A DNA stretch of 64,000 nucleotides from Roseovarius nubinhibens ISM. GTDB lineage: Bacteria; Pseudomonadota; Alphaproteobacteria; Rhodobacterales; Rhodobacteraceae. Every line of letters starts with the position of its first letter. Within the stretch, counting starts at the first letter, position 1. Made by a program: the position numbers and the translations under genes. This document shows, piece after piece, positions 54,367 to 63,880 of this stretch. Location: positions 1,000,966-1,064,965 of the forward strand of contig NZ_CH724156.1 of NCBI RefSeq assembly GCF_000152625.1. Direction: 5' to 3'. Below the pieces are notes generated by a model. The model made no database searches. It was not told the origin of the DNA and saw only the letters and a list, made by a program, of their open reading frames with translations.

Positions 54367-55250
54367 GCGGGTTTGACGCAGGCCTTCTGGCCCATCTTCG
54401 GACCGGCGAGACCACCACCTGCCGCGCCTGGGCGGTGCGGCGGCGGGACGGAGTCCAGCTCGGCTTTACCGATCACGATCTGTCGCTCGCCTTCGACGGC
54501 ATCGAGTTTCGCGCCAACAGCGGGCTCAGCGCCGGGGCGTTGCAGCAATCGACGGGCCTGTCGGTGGACAATAGCGAGGCGCTGGGGGCGCTGAGCCATG
54601 AGGCGATCTGTGAGGCGGATATTGAGGCCGGGCGCTATGACGGGGCGGAGATCCGCGCCTGGCTGGTGAACTGGGCCGATGTCAGCCAGCGCCAGATGCT
54701 GTTTCGCGGCACCATTGGCGAGCTGCGCCGGGCGGGGGCCGGGTTCGAGGCCGAGCTGCGCGGGCTGACCGATCTGCTCAACCGGCCCTTGGGGCGGGTT
54801 TATCAGAAACCCTGTGGCGCGGTGCTCGGCGATGCGGCCTGTGGCGTTGACCTTGACGCGCCCGGCTATCACGCGACCCTCGCGGCCGAGAGTGTCGAGG
54901 ACCGCCGCGTCTTTCGCTTTGCCGCGCTCTCGGGGTTCGAGCCGGGCTGGTTCCGGCAGGGGCGGCTCGACATCGAAAGCGGCGCGGCGGCGGGGCTGTC
55001 GGGGATGATCAAGCGCGACCGGGCCGAGGGCCACGACCGGGTGATCGAGCTCTGGCATCCGATCCGGGCCGAGATCGCGCCGGGCGATGCGCTGCGCCTT
55101 GTGGCGGGCTGTGACAAGCGGATGGCGACCTGCCGCGAGAAATTCAACAACCTGATCAATTTTCAGGGCTTCCCGGACATTCCCGGCGATGATTGGAGCC
55201 TCACCGATCCGGCGAAATCCGGTGATCTGTCCGGGGGCAGCCGCAGATGA
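54363..55250 (+). CDS. GTA baseplate hub, DUF2163/BR0599 family (g13)
   Basis: A 295-residue protein with the DUF2163 N-terminal half (TTCRAWAVRRRDGVQLGFTDHDLSLAFDGIEFRANSGLS) and the phage BR0599-type C-terminal half ending in CDKRMATCREKFNNLINFQGFPDIPGDD, with a C-x(6)-C pair. In RcGTA this hub carries an iron-sulfur cluster, as I recall; the cysteines here (QKPCGAVLGDAACGVD and the C-terminal pair) fit that. Confidence 0.93.
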   Translation: MSGFDAGLLAHLRTGETTTCRAWAVRRRDGVQLGFTDHDLSLAFDGIEFRANSGLSAGALQQSTGLSVDNSEALGALSHEAICEADIEAGRYDGAEIRAWLVNWADVSQRQMLFRGTIGELRRAGAGFEAELRGLTDLLNRPLGRVYQKPCGAVLGDAACGVDLDAPGYHATLAAESVEDRRVFRFAALSGFEPGWFRQGRLDIESGAAAGLSGMIKRDRAEGHDRVIELWHPIRAEIAPGDALRLVAGCDKRMATCREKFNNLINFQGFPDIPGDDWSLTDPAKSGDLSGGSRR

Positions 55251-55720
55251 GCGGGGCAAGGCCGGAGATCGTCGCCGCCGCGCGCGGCTGGCTCGGGACG
55301 CCCTATCGGCATCAGGCCTCGTGCAAGGGGGCGGGCTGCGATTGCCTGGGGCTGTTGCGCGGTGTCTGGCGCGAGCTGCTCGGACCAGAGCCGGAGCGCC
55401 CGCCGGCCTATTCGCGCGACTGGTCCGAGCCGGGCCGGGACGAGCGGCTCTGGCGGGCGGCGCTGCGCCACCTCACCCCCTGCCCCGGTAACGAGATCCA
55501 GCCGGGCGATGTGCTGCTCTTTCGGATGCGCGACGGCGCGGTGGCCAAGCATCTGGGGCTGGCCGCCCGGACCGGAACCAGCGCCAGTTTCATTCACGCC
55601 TATAGCGGGCATGGCGTGGTCGAAAGCCCGCTCACCGCGCCCTGGCAGCGGCGGATCGTGGCGCGGTTCGCCTTTCCGGCGGCACCAGAGACGGGCCAAC
55701 CCATGAAGGAGATGCTCTGA
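55247..55720 (+). CDS. GTA NlpC/P60 cell-wall peptidase (g14)
   Basis: A 157-residue papain-like peptidase. Catalytic Cys in GAGCDCLGLLRGVW near 24-37; His in AVAKHLGLAART and SFIHAYSGHGVVES. Cuts peptidoglycan peptides to let the particle cross the recipient cell wall. Overlaps g13 (ATGA) and g15 (TGATG). Confidence 0.95.
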   Translation: MSGARPEIVAAARGWLGTPYRHQASCKGAGCDCLGLLRGVWRELLGPEPERPPAYSRDWSEPGRDERLWRAALRHLTPCPGNEIQPGDVLLFRMRDGAVAKHLGLAARTGTSASFIHAYSGHGVVESPLTAPWQRRIVARFAFPAAPETGQPMKEML

Positions 55721-58700
55721 TGGCGACTATCGTTTTATCCGCGGCAGGGGCCGCGATCGGCGGCTCTATCGGGGGCTCGGTCCTCGGGCTGTCGAGTGCC
55801 GCCATCGGGCGGTTTGCCGGGGGGCTTATTGGCCGGTCGCTTGACCAGCGGCTGATGGGGCAAGGATCCGATGTGGTCGAGACCGGGCGGGTCAACCGGC
55901 TGCGCCTCACCGGGGCGGGCGAAGGCGATGCGGTGGCGCAGGTCTTTGGGCGCATGCGGCTTGCCGGTCAGGTGATCTGGGCCACCGAGTTCCGTCAGGA
56001 TGTGACGGTGAGCGGCGGCGGGGGTGGCGGCAAGGGGCGGCCCCGCCCCGCCCAGCCGACGACGCGCAGCTATAGCTATTCGCTCAGCCTTGCCATTGCG
56101 ATTTGCGAGGGCGAGATCACCCATCTTGGCCGGGTCTGGGCCGATGGCGACGAGATCGCCCCCGACAGCATCACCATGCGGGTTTATAGAGGCACGCGCG
56201 ACCAGCTTCCCGATCCCTGTATCGAGGCGGTCGAGGGCGCGGGCAGCGTGCCCGCCTATCGCGGCATCGCCTATGTGGTGATCGAGGATCTCGACCTTGG
56301 CCAATTTGCCAACCGCGTGCCGCAATTTACCTTTGAAGTGGCCCGCCCGGCCCCGGCCGAGGCCCCCGGTGGCGCCAGCGCCCCGGCGCAGGGGCTGCGG
56401 GCCGTGGCGCTCTTGCCCGGCAGTGGCGAATATGCCCTCGCCACCAGCCCGGTCGCGATGCGCTATGGGCCGGGGTCGACCGGGCTTGCCAATGTGAACA
56501 CCGTTTCCGGCAAGTCGGATTTCGCCACCTCTCTCGAAGCGATGACCGGCGAGCTGCCCAATTGCGGCGCGACATCTCTTATCGTGAGCTGGTTCGGGGA
56601 TGATCTGCGCTGTGATGCCTGCCGCCTGCACCCCAAGGTCGAGCAGCAGCAATATGAGGCGGACAACATGCCGTGGTCGGTGGCCGGGCTCAGCCGCAGC
56701 AGCGCCCAGCCGGTGCCGCGCGATGGCGACGACCGGATGATCTATGGCGGTACGCCCTCGGATGCGGCGGTGATCGAGGCCATTCTCGGGTTGCAGCAAT
56801 CGGGGCAGGAGGTGATGGTCTATCCCTTCATCCTGATGGAGCAGGTGGCGGGCAATGGCCTGCCCGATCCCTATAGCGACGCAGGCGATCAGCCCGTGCT
56901 GCCTTGGCGGGGACGGATCACCCTGCCCATCGCGCCGGGGCGGGCGGGCAGCGTCGATGGCACGGCGGCGGCGGATGCGGCTGTGGCGGCGTTCTTCGGC
57001 ACGGCGGCGGCGGCGGATTTCACCATCGCGCCGGTCACGCCGGAGGTGGCGCAGCCCGGCGACGGGGCCACGTCGCTTCTCAGCTATGGCGGCGCGGTCA
57101 AGCGCAGCCCGGTGAGCTATGCCGGGCCAAACGAGTGGGGCTATCGCCGGTTCATCCTGCATCACGCCGCTCTTTGTGCGGCGGCGGGGCGCGTCGAGAG
57201 CTTTTGCATCGGGTCGGAGATGCGCGGGCTTACCACGATCCGCGGCGCGGGCGGCGGGTTTCCGGCAGTGGATCAGCTCATCTCGCTGGCCGCAGAGGTG
57301 CGGGCGATCCTCGGGCCCGAGGTCAAGATCGGCTATGCCGCCGATTGGTCGGAATATTTCGGCTATCAGCCGCCGGGTGCGCCGGGCGACATGCATTTCC
57401 ACCTCGACCCGCTCTGGGCCGATGCCAATATCGATTTTATCGGGATCGACAATTACATGCCGCTGTCGGATTGGCGCGAAGGCCGCGATCATGCCGATGC
57501 GAGCTGGGGCTCGATCTATAATCCCGATTACCTCAAGGCCAATATCGAGGGCGGCGAGGGTTATGAGTGGTATTACCATTCCGACACCGCCCGCGCCGCG
57601 CAGATCCGCACGCCGATCACCGATGAGGCGGAGGCAGAGCCTTGGGTCTGGCGCTACAAGGACATGCGCAACTGGTGGCGAAACGGCCATCACGACCGGA
57701 TCGACGGGGTGCGCCAGGAAGTGCCGACGCCCTGGGTGCCGATGTCCAAACCGATCCGCTTTACCGAGTTCGGTTGTGCGGCGGTGGACAAGGGCAGCAA
57801 CCAGCCCAACAAGTTTCTCGACCCGAAATCCTCGGAATCGAGCTTGCCGTTTTTCTCGGACGGCTATCGCGACGATTACATTCAGGCGCAGTATCTGCGG
57901 GCGATGGTCGAATACTGGTCGGCGCCGGAGAACAATCCGCAATCGGTCGAATATGACGGGCCGATGATCGACATGGATCATGCCTATGCCTGGGCCTGGG
58001 ATGCGCGGCCCTATCCGGCCTTTCCCAATGCCCGGGCGCTCTGGTCCGATGGGGAGAATTATGCGCAGGGTCACTGGCTCAACGGGCGGGTGTCGCAGCC
58101 CGCGCTGGCCGCCGTCGTGCAAGAAATCGCGCGCCGCGCCGGGGTGCAATATCTCGATGTGAGCCGCCTTGAGGGCGTGGTGCGCGGCTATGCCAGCGAA
58201 GAGGTGAGCGATGCGCGGGCGCTTTTGCAGCCGCTCATGCTGCGCTATGGGTTCGATGCGGTGGAACGCGGCGGATGTCTCAGCTTTCGGATGCGCGATG
58301 GGGAGAGCGATCATCTGCTCAGTGACGAGGATCTGGTGCGCGATGAGGAGGGGGGCAGCACCCTCGAAGAGACCCGCGCCAATGCCGCCGAGATCGCCGG
58401 GCGGGTGCGGCTTCGGTTCATCGAGGCGGATGCGGATTTCGAGGTGATCGCCGAGGAATCGATCCTGCCGGACGATGCGACCCACACTGTCTCGACCTCG
58501 GAAATGCCGCTGGCCATGACCCGTGGCGAGGGGCGCGCGACGGTCGAACGATGGCTCTCGGAGGCGCGGGTGGCGACCGATACGCTGCGCTTTGCCCTGC
58601 CGCTGTCACGGGCCGAGATCGGCGCGGGCGATGTGGTGTCACTGGCAGAGGCCGGGGGCACCGGGCATTTCCGCATCGACCGGGTCGAGCAGTTTGCCAG

Positions 58701-59730
58701 CCAGCAGATGATCGAAGCGGTGCGGATCGAGCCAGAATCCTATCGCCCACAGATGATCGAGGATCTGCCGCCGGGCAGCCGCAGCTTTACCGCGCCGGTG
58801 CCGGTGCTGCCGCTCTTCCTCGATCTGCCGCTGATGACCGGGGCCGAGACGCCCCATGCGCCGCATCTCGCCGTGGGCGGCGAGCCCTGGCCGGGGGCGG
58901 CGGCGCTCTATGCCTCGGACAGTGACGCCAATTATCAGCTCAACCATCTGACCGAGCTGCGGGCGCGGATCGGTGTCACGCAGACCCCATTGGCGCGGGC
59001 CAGCAAGGGGCTCTGGGATCGTGGGGAGGGGCTCACCGTCAGGATGGTGCATGGCACGCTCGACAATGTGCCGGAGGCGGATCTTTTGTCGGGGGCCAAT
59101 CTCTGTGCCATTGGCGATGGCACGCCCGAGGGCTGGGAGCTCATGCAATTTGCCGAGGCCGAGCTTGTCGCCAGCAACACCTATATCCTGCGCCACAGGC
59201 TGCGCGGGCAGCTTGGCACCGATGTGGCCATGCCCGATCATTGGCCGGTGGGCAGCTATCTGGTGATGCTCGACGGGCTGCCGGCGCAGATCTCCCTGCC
59301 CGAGGCGGCGCGCGGACGTGCCCGGCATTACCGGATCGGCCCGGCTGGTCGGCCCGTGGATGACCCGTCCTATCAGCATGCGGTGATCGCCTTTGAGGGG
59401 CTGGGGCTGCGGCCGCTGTCGCCGGTGCATCTGAGGGCGCACCGGGCGGCGGGCGATGTGACGCTGAGCTGGATCCGCCGGACACGGATCGATGGCGACC
59501 GTTGGGACACGCCGGATGTGCCCTTGGGCGAAGAGCAGGAGCTCTATGCCATTCGGGTGCGGCAGGGGGAAACCGTGCTGCGCGATGCGATGAGCGAGAG
59601 CCCGACCTGGACCTATGCCCAGAGCGCGCAGGCGGCGGATGGGGCGAGCGGCGCGATCACGATCGAGGTGGCGCAGGTGTCGGGCCGGTTCGGCGCGGGG
59701 GCCTGGGCGGGCCTTGAGCTGACGCTCTAG
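55720..59730 (+). CDS. GTA host-specificity megatron with TIM barrel (g15)
   Basis: A 1336-residue tail-tip protein. N-terminal hydrophobic glycine-rich segment (VLSAAGAAIGGSIGGSVLG...), then a tail-tip hub region, a GTA TIM-barrel-like domain from about 440 to 750 (FCIGSEMRGLTTIRG, KIGYAADWSEYFGYQPPGAPGDMHFHLDPLWADANIDFIGIDNYMPL, PIRFTEFGCAAVDKG), the phage-tail_3 domain from about 790, and a C-terminal beta-rich receptor-binding part. Matches g15 of RcGTA in length and order. Last gene of the cluster. Confidence 0.95.
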   Translation: MATIVLSAAGAAIGGSIGGSVLGLSSAAIGRFAGGLIGRSLDQRLMGQGSDVVETGRVNRLRLTGAGEGDAVAQVFGRMRLAGQVIWATEFRQDVTVSGGGGGGKGRPRPAQPTTRSYSYSLSLAIAICEGEITHLGRVWADGDEIAPDSITMRVYRGTRDQLPDPCIEAVEGAGSVPAYRGIAYVVIEDLDLGQFANRVPQFTFEVARPAPAEAPGGASAPAQGLRAVALLPGSGEYALATSPVAMRYGPGSTGLANVNTVSGKSDFATSLEAMTGELPNCGATSLIVSWFGDDLRCDACRLHPKVEQQQYEADNMPWSVAGLSRSSAQPVPRDGDDRMIYGGTPSDAAVIEAILGLQQSGQEVMVYPFILMEQVAGNGLPDPYSDAGDQPVLPWRGRITLPIAPGRAGSVDGTAAADAAVAAFFGTAAAADFTIAPVTPEVAQPGDGATSLLSYGGAVKRSPVSYAGPNEWGYRRFILHHAALCAAAGRVESFCIGSEMRGLTTIRGAGGGFPAVDQLISLAAEVRAILGPEVKIGYAADWSEYFGYQPPGAPGDMHFHLDPLWADANIDFIGIDNYMPLSDWREGRDHADASWGSIYNPDYLKANIEGGEGYEWYYHSDTARAAQIRTPITDEAEAEPWVWRYKDMRNWWRNGHHDRIDGVRQEVPTPWVPMSKPIRFTEFGCAAVDKGSNQPNKFLDPKSSESSLPFFSDGYRDDYIQAQYLRAMVEYWSAPENNPQSVEYDGPMIDMDHAYAWAWDARPYPAFPNARALWSDGENYAQGHWLNGRVSQPALAAVVQEIARRAGVQYLDVSRLEGVVRGYASEEVSDARALLQPLMLRYGFDAVERGGCLSFRMRDGESDHLLSDEDLVRDEEGGSTLEETRANAAEIAGRVRLRFIEADADFEVIAEESILPDDATHTVSTSEMPLAMTRGEGRATVERWLSEARVATDTLRFALPLSRAEIGAGDVVSLAEAGGTGHFRIDRVEQFASQQMIEAVRIEPESYRPQMIEDLPPGSRSFTAPVPVLPLFLDLPLMTGAETPHAPHLAVGGEPWPGAAALYASDSDANYQLNHLTELRARIGVTQTPLARASKGLWDRGEGLTVRMVHGTLDNVPEADLLSGANLCAIGDGTPEGWELMQFAEAELVASNTYILRHRLRGQLGTDVAMPDHWPVGSYLVMLDGLPAQISLPEAARGRARHYRIGPAGRPVDDPSYQHAVIAFEGLGLRPLSPVHLRAHRAAGDVTLSWIRRTRIDGDRWDTPDVPLGEEQELYAIRVRQGETVLRDAMSESPTWTYAQSAQAADGASGAITIEVAQVSGRFGAGAWAGLELTL

Positions 59731-59846
59731 CCATTGGGGCGAGCGGCACACAACCAGACGGCGCGGCGGGGCAGATCCCAGCCGCGCCGCATCGCATCTG
59801 AAAATTGGTCATTCATATCGTTGATTTATCCGATCACGGCTTTGCA

Positions 59847-59875
59847 TTTTGCGCATCCTCCCTATCTGATATACT
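59847..59875 (+). promoter_or_regulatory. possible cysE promoter
   Basis: A good -10 box TATACT at 59870-59875 lies 27 bases before the cysE ATG; only a poor -35 (TTTTGC, 17-base spacing) is available. The local AT-rich stretch between two GC-rich genes supports a promoter that separates cysE from the GTA transcript. Confidence 0.35.
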
Positions 59876-59901
59876 CAGCGCCGAGCCACAGGAGCACGGA
59901 T

Positions 59902-60708
59902 ATGGCCAAAGCACATGCAAAACTCTCGGAACTCGACCCGGTCTGGAAGCAGATCACCGAGGAAGCCAAGGACACGATCGCCCAGGAGCCGCTCATGGGC
60001 GGGCTGGTTCATAGTTCGATCCTGCACCACAAAACCATCGAATCGGCGCTCGCCTATCGGATCTCTCTGAAACTCGCCTCGAGCGAGATGCCCGAGCAGA
60101 TCCTGCGCGAAATCTGTGATTGGGCGCTGGCCGCAGATCCCAATATTTCGCTGGCCTCGCGCGCCGATATCGTCGCCGTGAACGACCGTGACCCGGCCTG
60201 TGACCGGTTCATCCTGCCGATGCTTTTCTTCAAGGGGTTTCAGGCGGTGCAGGCGCATCGCGTGGCGCATTGGCTCTGGCATAACGAACGCAAGGATATG
60301 GCGCGGTTCTTCCAGATGCGCTGTTCCGAGGTGTTTGGCATCGACATTCACCCCGCCGCCCGGATGGGCAAGGGCATCATGATCGATCATGCGCATTCCA
60401 TCGTGATCGGGGAAACCGCCGTGGTCGGCGACAATGTCTCGATGCTGCATTCTGTGACGCTCGGCGGCACCGGCAAGGAAGAAGAAGACCGCCATCCCAA
60501 GATCGGCGACGGTGTTCTGATCGGCGCGGGGGCCAAGGTTCTCGGCAATATCAAGGTTGGCCATTGCTCGCGCATCGCGGCGGGCTCGGTCGTGCTATCC
60601 GAAGTGCCGCCCTGCAAGACGGTGGCGGGTGTTCCGGCCAAGATCGTCGGCGAAGCGGGCTGTGATCAGCCCTCGGTGGCGATGGATCAGCTGCTCGGCG
60701 TGCGCTAA
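59902..60708 (+). CDS. cysE: serine O-acetyltransferase
   Basis: A 268-residue enzyme acetylating L-serine for cysteine synthesis. N-terminal helical domain (about 1-140), then a left-handed beta-helix of hexapeptide repeats (GIDIHPAARMGKGIMIDHAHSIVIGETAVVGDNVSMLHSVTLGGTGK...). The active-site His/Asp in IMIDHAH are present. CAGGAG precedes the ATG at 59902; the frame upstream is not coding. Its place just after g15 is shared by many Rhodobacterales GTA clusters. Confidence 0.96.
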   Translation: MAKAHAKLSELDPVWKQITEEAKDTIAQEPLMGGLVHSSILHHKTIESALAYRISLKLASSEMPEQILREICDWALAADPNISLASRADIVAVNDRDPACDRFILPMLFFKGFQAVQAHRVAHWLWHNERKDMARFFQMRCSEVFGIDIHPAARMGKGIMIDHAHSIVIGETAVVGDNVSMLHSVTLGGTGKEEEDRHPKIGDGVLIGAGAKVLGNIKVGHCSRIAAGSVVLSEVPPCKTVAGVPAKIVGEAGCDQPSVAMDQLLGVR

Positions 60709-60735
60709 GCCCACGGTCCACGGATAAGACAAAAG

Positions 60736-60767
60736 AAAACCGGGCAGCGAAACTGCCCGGTTTTTTT
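60736..60767. terminator. bidirectional terminator between cysE and the porin gene
   Basis: A 12-bp stem AAAACCGGGCAG/CTGCCCGGTTTT with a 5-base loop. Followed by seven T on the + strand and by TTTTCTTTT on the minus strand, so it can stop both convergent genes. Confidence 0.92.
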
Positions 60768-60794
60768 CATGTGTGGGCAATGTGCCCCAAGCGA

Positions 60795-61712
60795 TCAATA
60801 GGCCGTGTCGATCAGCGTCGACAGCGCATTGTGGCGCGGGGTCATGACTGAACGTGCGACGCTGTTTTCCGGCGCGCGCTTGGCATTGCCGAGGGCGAAG
60901 GTCACGCCGAAACGCACGGTGTCTTCTTCGACAGAGCCGGCACCGGCGTCCAGATCGCTGCGCGCCAGTTCCAGCGACAGGTTGATCGGCGCGCTGGTGA
61001 CGGCCGAGAGATCATAGCCGACGCCCACACCATAGGTCGTCACATCGGTGTTGATCTGATCGGCATCGACGAAATTCACGCCGCCAAAGGCCGAGAAACC
61101 GCGCCCGAAGCTGTGATCCGCGCCAATACCGATGCTGGTGATCTCGAACGATCCGCCGCCCGCGACATCGCCTTCGCTCATCATCCAGTGGCCGCCGATC
61201 CGGGTGGCGTCGGTCGGACGGAACCGCAGGGTCACGCCATAATCGGTCCAGTCGCCACCACCGTCGACCTCACTGATGCCGAGATGGAATTCGGCGCCAA
61301 AACTGTCGTTCACATAGCCGCCGTTGAGACCGTAGGAGGTCACCTCGGTGTCCGTGTTGCCGAGAACCGGACCGGTCGTGTCGAAATTCATGAAATCGCC
61401 ATAGGCGCCGATGGTCGCGCCCGAGGCCATTTGATAGGCGAAATTCACCCCGAGATCGGTCGTGTCGAAATCGCCCGGCCCTTCCGGGTTCATCTTGGCC
61501 AAGGTCGCATCGAGGCCCATCACCCAGCCGTTCTGGAACTGGATCGCGCCGCTGCCATCCAGCGTCAGCGAGTCGATGTCGCCGCCGCCGTTGGAAATCG
61601 ACCCAAGCCCATAGCCCAAGGTCACCGCGCCCGAAAAATCCTGTGCCTGTGCGGCGACCGGCAGAGCGGCCAGGGCACAAGCGAAAAATCTACTGCTGTT
61701 CAAAGTCTTCAC
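60795..61712 (-). CDS. outer-membrane porin
   Basis: A 305-residue beta-barrel protein. Signal peptide ends near AQA before QDFSGAVTLGYGLGSISNGGGDIDS. The rest alternates short hydrophobic strands with Asp/Gly turns, as in the Rhodobacter-type porins. No ATG is available; the GTG at 61712 has GGTGA 5 bases before it, and the GTG at 61721 adds three residues without a ribosome site. The C-terminal residues after FALGN (about 30) are not strand-like, and the protein does not end in the usual aromatic residue, which is unusual. Confidence 0.78.
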   Translation of the reverse strand: MKTLNSSRFFACALAALPVAAQAQDFSGAVTLGYGLGSISNGGGDIDSLTLDGSGAIQFQNGWVMGLDATLAKMNPEGPGDFDTTDLGVNFAYQMASGATIGAYGDFMNFDTTGPVLGNTDTEVTSYGLNGGYVNDSFGAEFHLGISEVDGGGDWTDYGVTLRFRPTDATRIGGHWMMSEGDVAGGGSFEITSIGIGADHSFGRGFSAFGGVNFVDADQINTDVTTYGVGVGYDLSAVTSAPINLSLELARSDLDAGAGSVEEDTVRFGVTFALGNAKRAPENSVARSVMTPRHNALSTLIDTAY

Positions 61713-61867
61713 AATGTTCACCGTAAGTTAGTTTGTACCGCACACAATCGTGCGAGACGGCAAGAATCACACACAGCCATAAGTTGCAATTCCCGAAATG
61801 CGCCTATTATTTCAGCAAGATGGAGGGTGGCAAAAAAGACTCACCCGGCCCGTTTGAGACGGGGCGT

Positions 61868-62773
61868 TCAGGTCATCCAAACCGGGTTTCGGCCAATCTT
61901 GCCGATCAGGAAATCCATGAACACCCGCACCTTTGGCGAGAGCACATGGGAGCTTGGATAGACGAGCCAGAGCTTGGCCTGATCGTCGAGCTCATAGTCA
62001 GGCAGAACACGGGTGAGCGCGCCGGAGCCAAGCTCGGCATGGACGCTCCACAGTGAATTGAGCGAAATGCCCGCGCCCTGCACCGTCAGGAGTTTCTGGC
62101 TCAGCCCGTCATCTATGATCACCTGTCCCTTGGAGAGAGCGGGATGATAGCTGCTCTGCCCGCCGTCCTTGTGCAAGAGCGGCCGCGGCCCTTGATCGCG
62201 AAACGCGATGAGCCTGTGGTCGGCGAGATCCTCTGGCGTCGCGGGCGCACCATGTGTGGCGATATAGGAGGGCGCGGCGCAGAGGATGCGGCGATCCTCG
62301 GCAAGCTTGCGGCCCTTGAGACTGCTGTCCTGCAGCGGGCTGTTGCGCAGCGCCAGATCGAAACTGCCCTCAATGGCGTCAAAGGGGCTATCGGAGAGGC
62401 GCAGATCCAGCCTCACCCCGGGGTATTGATCCAGAAATTCCGGCAAGAGCGGCACAATGTAGAGCTGGGCAAAGCTGCTCGGCGCGGCGAAGCGGAGCGT
62501 GCCTGCGGCCTGCAGCCCGCCCGACCCGAGCGCCGCGCGGGCGGCCTCTTCCTGCGCCAGAATTTCGCGTGCGAAGGGCAGGAAATCCGCCCCTTCCAGC
62601 GACAGCGACACCTTGCGCGTGGTCCGGTGCAGCAATTCCGCCCCGAGCGCCGCCTCGAGCTTGGCCAGCCGGGCGCTCGCCACCGCGGGGGCCAGACCGA
62701 GATCCCGGCCAGCAGCGCTGATATTGAGCAGGTCAGCGGCCCGCACGAAGAGCCGAAGCGCGTCTGTGTCCAT
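61868..62773 (-). CDS. LysR-family transcriptional regulator
   Basis: A 301-residue regulator. N-terminal winged helix-turn-helix (MDTDALRLFVRAADLLNISAAGRDLGLAPAVASARLAKLEAALGAELLHRTTRKVSLS) and a LysR substrate domain from about 90. Most similar in style to the CrgA-type single-domain regulators. Divergent from the LLM oxidoreductase gene (127-base gap), which it probably controls. Effector unknown. Confidence 0.92.
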   Translation of the reverse strand: MDTDALRLFVRAADLLNISAAGRDLGLAPAVASARLAKLEAALGAELLHRTTRKVSLSLEGADFLPFAREILAQEEAARAALGSGGLQAAGTLRFAAPSSFAQLYIVPLLPEFLDQYPGVRLDLRLSDSPFDAIEGSFDLALRNSPLQDSSLKGRKLAEDRRILCAAPSYIATHGAPATPEDLADHRLIAFRDQGPRPLLHKDGGQSSYHPALSKGQVIIDDGLSQKLLTVQGAGISLNSLWSVHAELGSGALTRVLPDYELDDQAKLWLVYPSSHVLSPKVRVFMDFLIGKIGRNPVWMT

Positions 62774-62900
62774 CGGTGTTCGCCCCGCGATTATATTGAA
62801 ATACCGAAATCAGAAACAAGTTTGCCCCGGTTTTTATAGGTTTTGCAAGGGATATACTTGGGGTCAACGCCTTCCTAAGCGCGCAATCCAAGGACCACCC

Positions 62901-63869
62901 ATGCTCACGCAGACCGATCTTCGCCCGTTTCCAACGCTCAACCCCGGCTATAACCAGATCTTTCGCCCTGGCGAGCTGAGCCTTGGGCTCGTCCTGCCTA
63001 TTGAGCGCTATGACCAAGGCCCGGTGCCCAGCATGGAGCGGGCGACCGAACGGGCGCAGCTTGCCGAGGCACTTGGGTTCAGGGCGCTCTGGCTGCGCGA
63101 CGTGCCTTTCAACGTGCCGAGCTTTGGCGACGCCGGGCAGCTCTATGATCCGTTTGTCTATCTCGGCTATCTCGCGGCCCAGACCCGCGCGATCACCCTC
63201 GGCACGGCGAGCATCGTCCTGCCGCTGCGCCATCCGGCGCATGTGGCCAAGGCGGCGGCCAGCGTCGATCAGCTCTCGGGTGGGCGGCTGGTGCTCGGGG
63301 TGGCGTCGGGAGACCGGCCCGAGGAGTACCCCGCCTTCGGCATGGGCTATGAGGATCGCGGCGAGCGGTTTCGCGACAGCTTTGACTATATTCGCGCGAT
63401 GGGGGGCGACTATCCCGAGGGGATCTTTGACCAAGGGGCCTTTTCCGGGCGGATTGATATGCTGCCCAAACCGGTGACTGGCCGCATCCCGATGTTGATC
63501 ACCGGGGCGAGCCGGCAGAGCCCGGATTGGATTGCCAGCCATGGCGACGGTTGGATGACCTATCCGCGCAACGCCACGGCGCAAGGTCAGATCATCGACG
63601 CCTATCGCGGCAACCTCGCCGCTTTGGGCGACACCGACCGGCCCGTGATGCAGTCGCTCTATGTCGATCTGGTCCCGGACGCGGATGCCGCGCCGCAGCC
63701 CATTCACCTCGGGTTTCGCTCCGGGGTCGACTATCTGCGCAAGTACCTCCGAGACTTGCGACAGCTTGGCGTGAACCACGTGGCCCTCAACCTGCGGCTC
63801 AATCAGGCCGAGACCGAGGGCACGCTCGAACGGATCGCAGAAACGTTGCTTCCTGAATTTCACCAGTGA
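62901..63869 (+). CDS. LLM-class flavin-dependent oxidoreductase
   Basis: A 322-residue luciferase-like TIM-barrel monooxygenase. [45 protein letters not shown], then the F420/FMN-binding [51 protein letters not shown] stretch. ATG at 62901 with AAGGA upstream. The substrate is unknown. Followed 11 bases later by an SDR gene, probably in one operon, and controlled by the divergent LysR gene. Confidence 0.9.
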   Translation: MLTQTDLRPFPTLNPGYNQIFRPGELSLGLVLPIERYDQGPVPSMERATERAQLAEALGFRALWLRDVPFNVPSFGDAGQLYDPFVYLGYLAAQTRAITLGTASIVLPLRHPAHVAKAAASVDQLSGGRLVLGVASGDRPEEYPAFGMGYEDRGERFRDSFDYIRAMGGDYPEGIFDQGAFSGRIDMLPKPVTGRIPMLITGASRQSPDWIASHGDGWMTYPRNATAQGQIIDAYRGNLAALGDTDRPVMQSLYVDLVPDADAAPQPIHLGFRSGVDYLRKYLRDLRQLGVNHVALNLRLNQAETEGTLERIAETLLPEFHQ

Positions 63870-63880
63870 AAGGGTATCTC

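Noticed and set aside
55735-58485. A 916-codon minus-strand frame inside GTA g15
   Set aside because: Arg/His/Pro-rich antisense shadow of a well-supported gene; no start signal.
45497-59730. An ordinary prophage
   Set aside because: There is no integrase, replication, repressor or lysis module; the gene set, order and short tape measure are those of the Rhodobacterales GTA.
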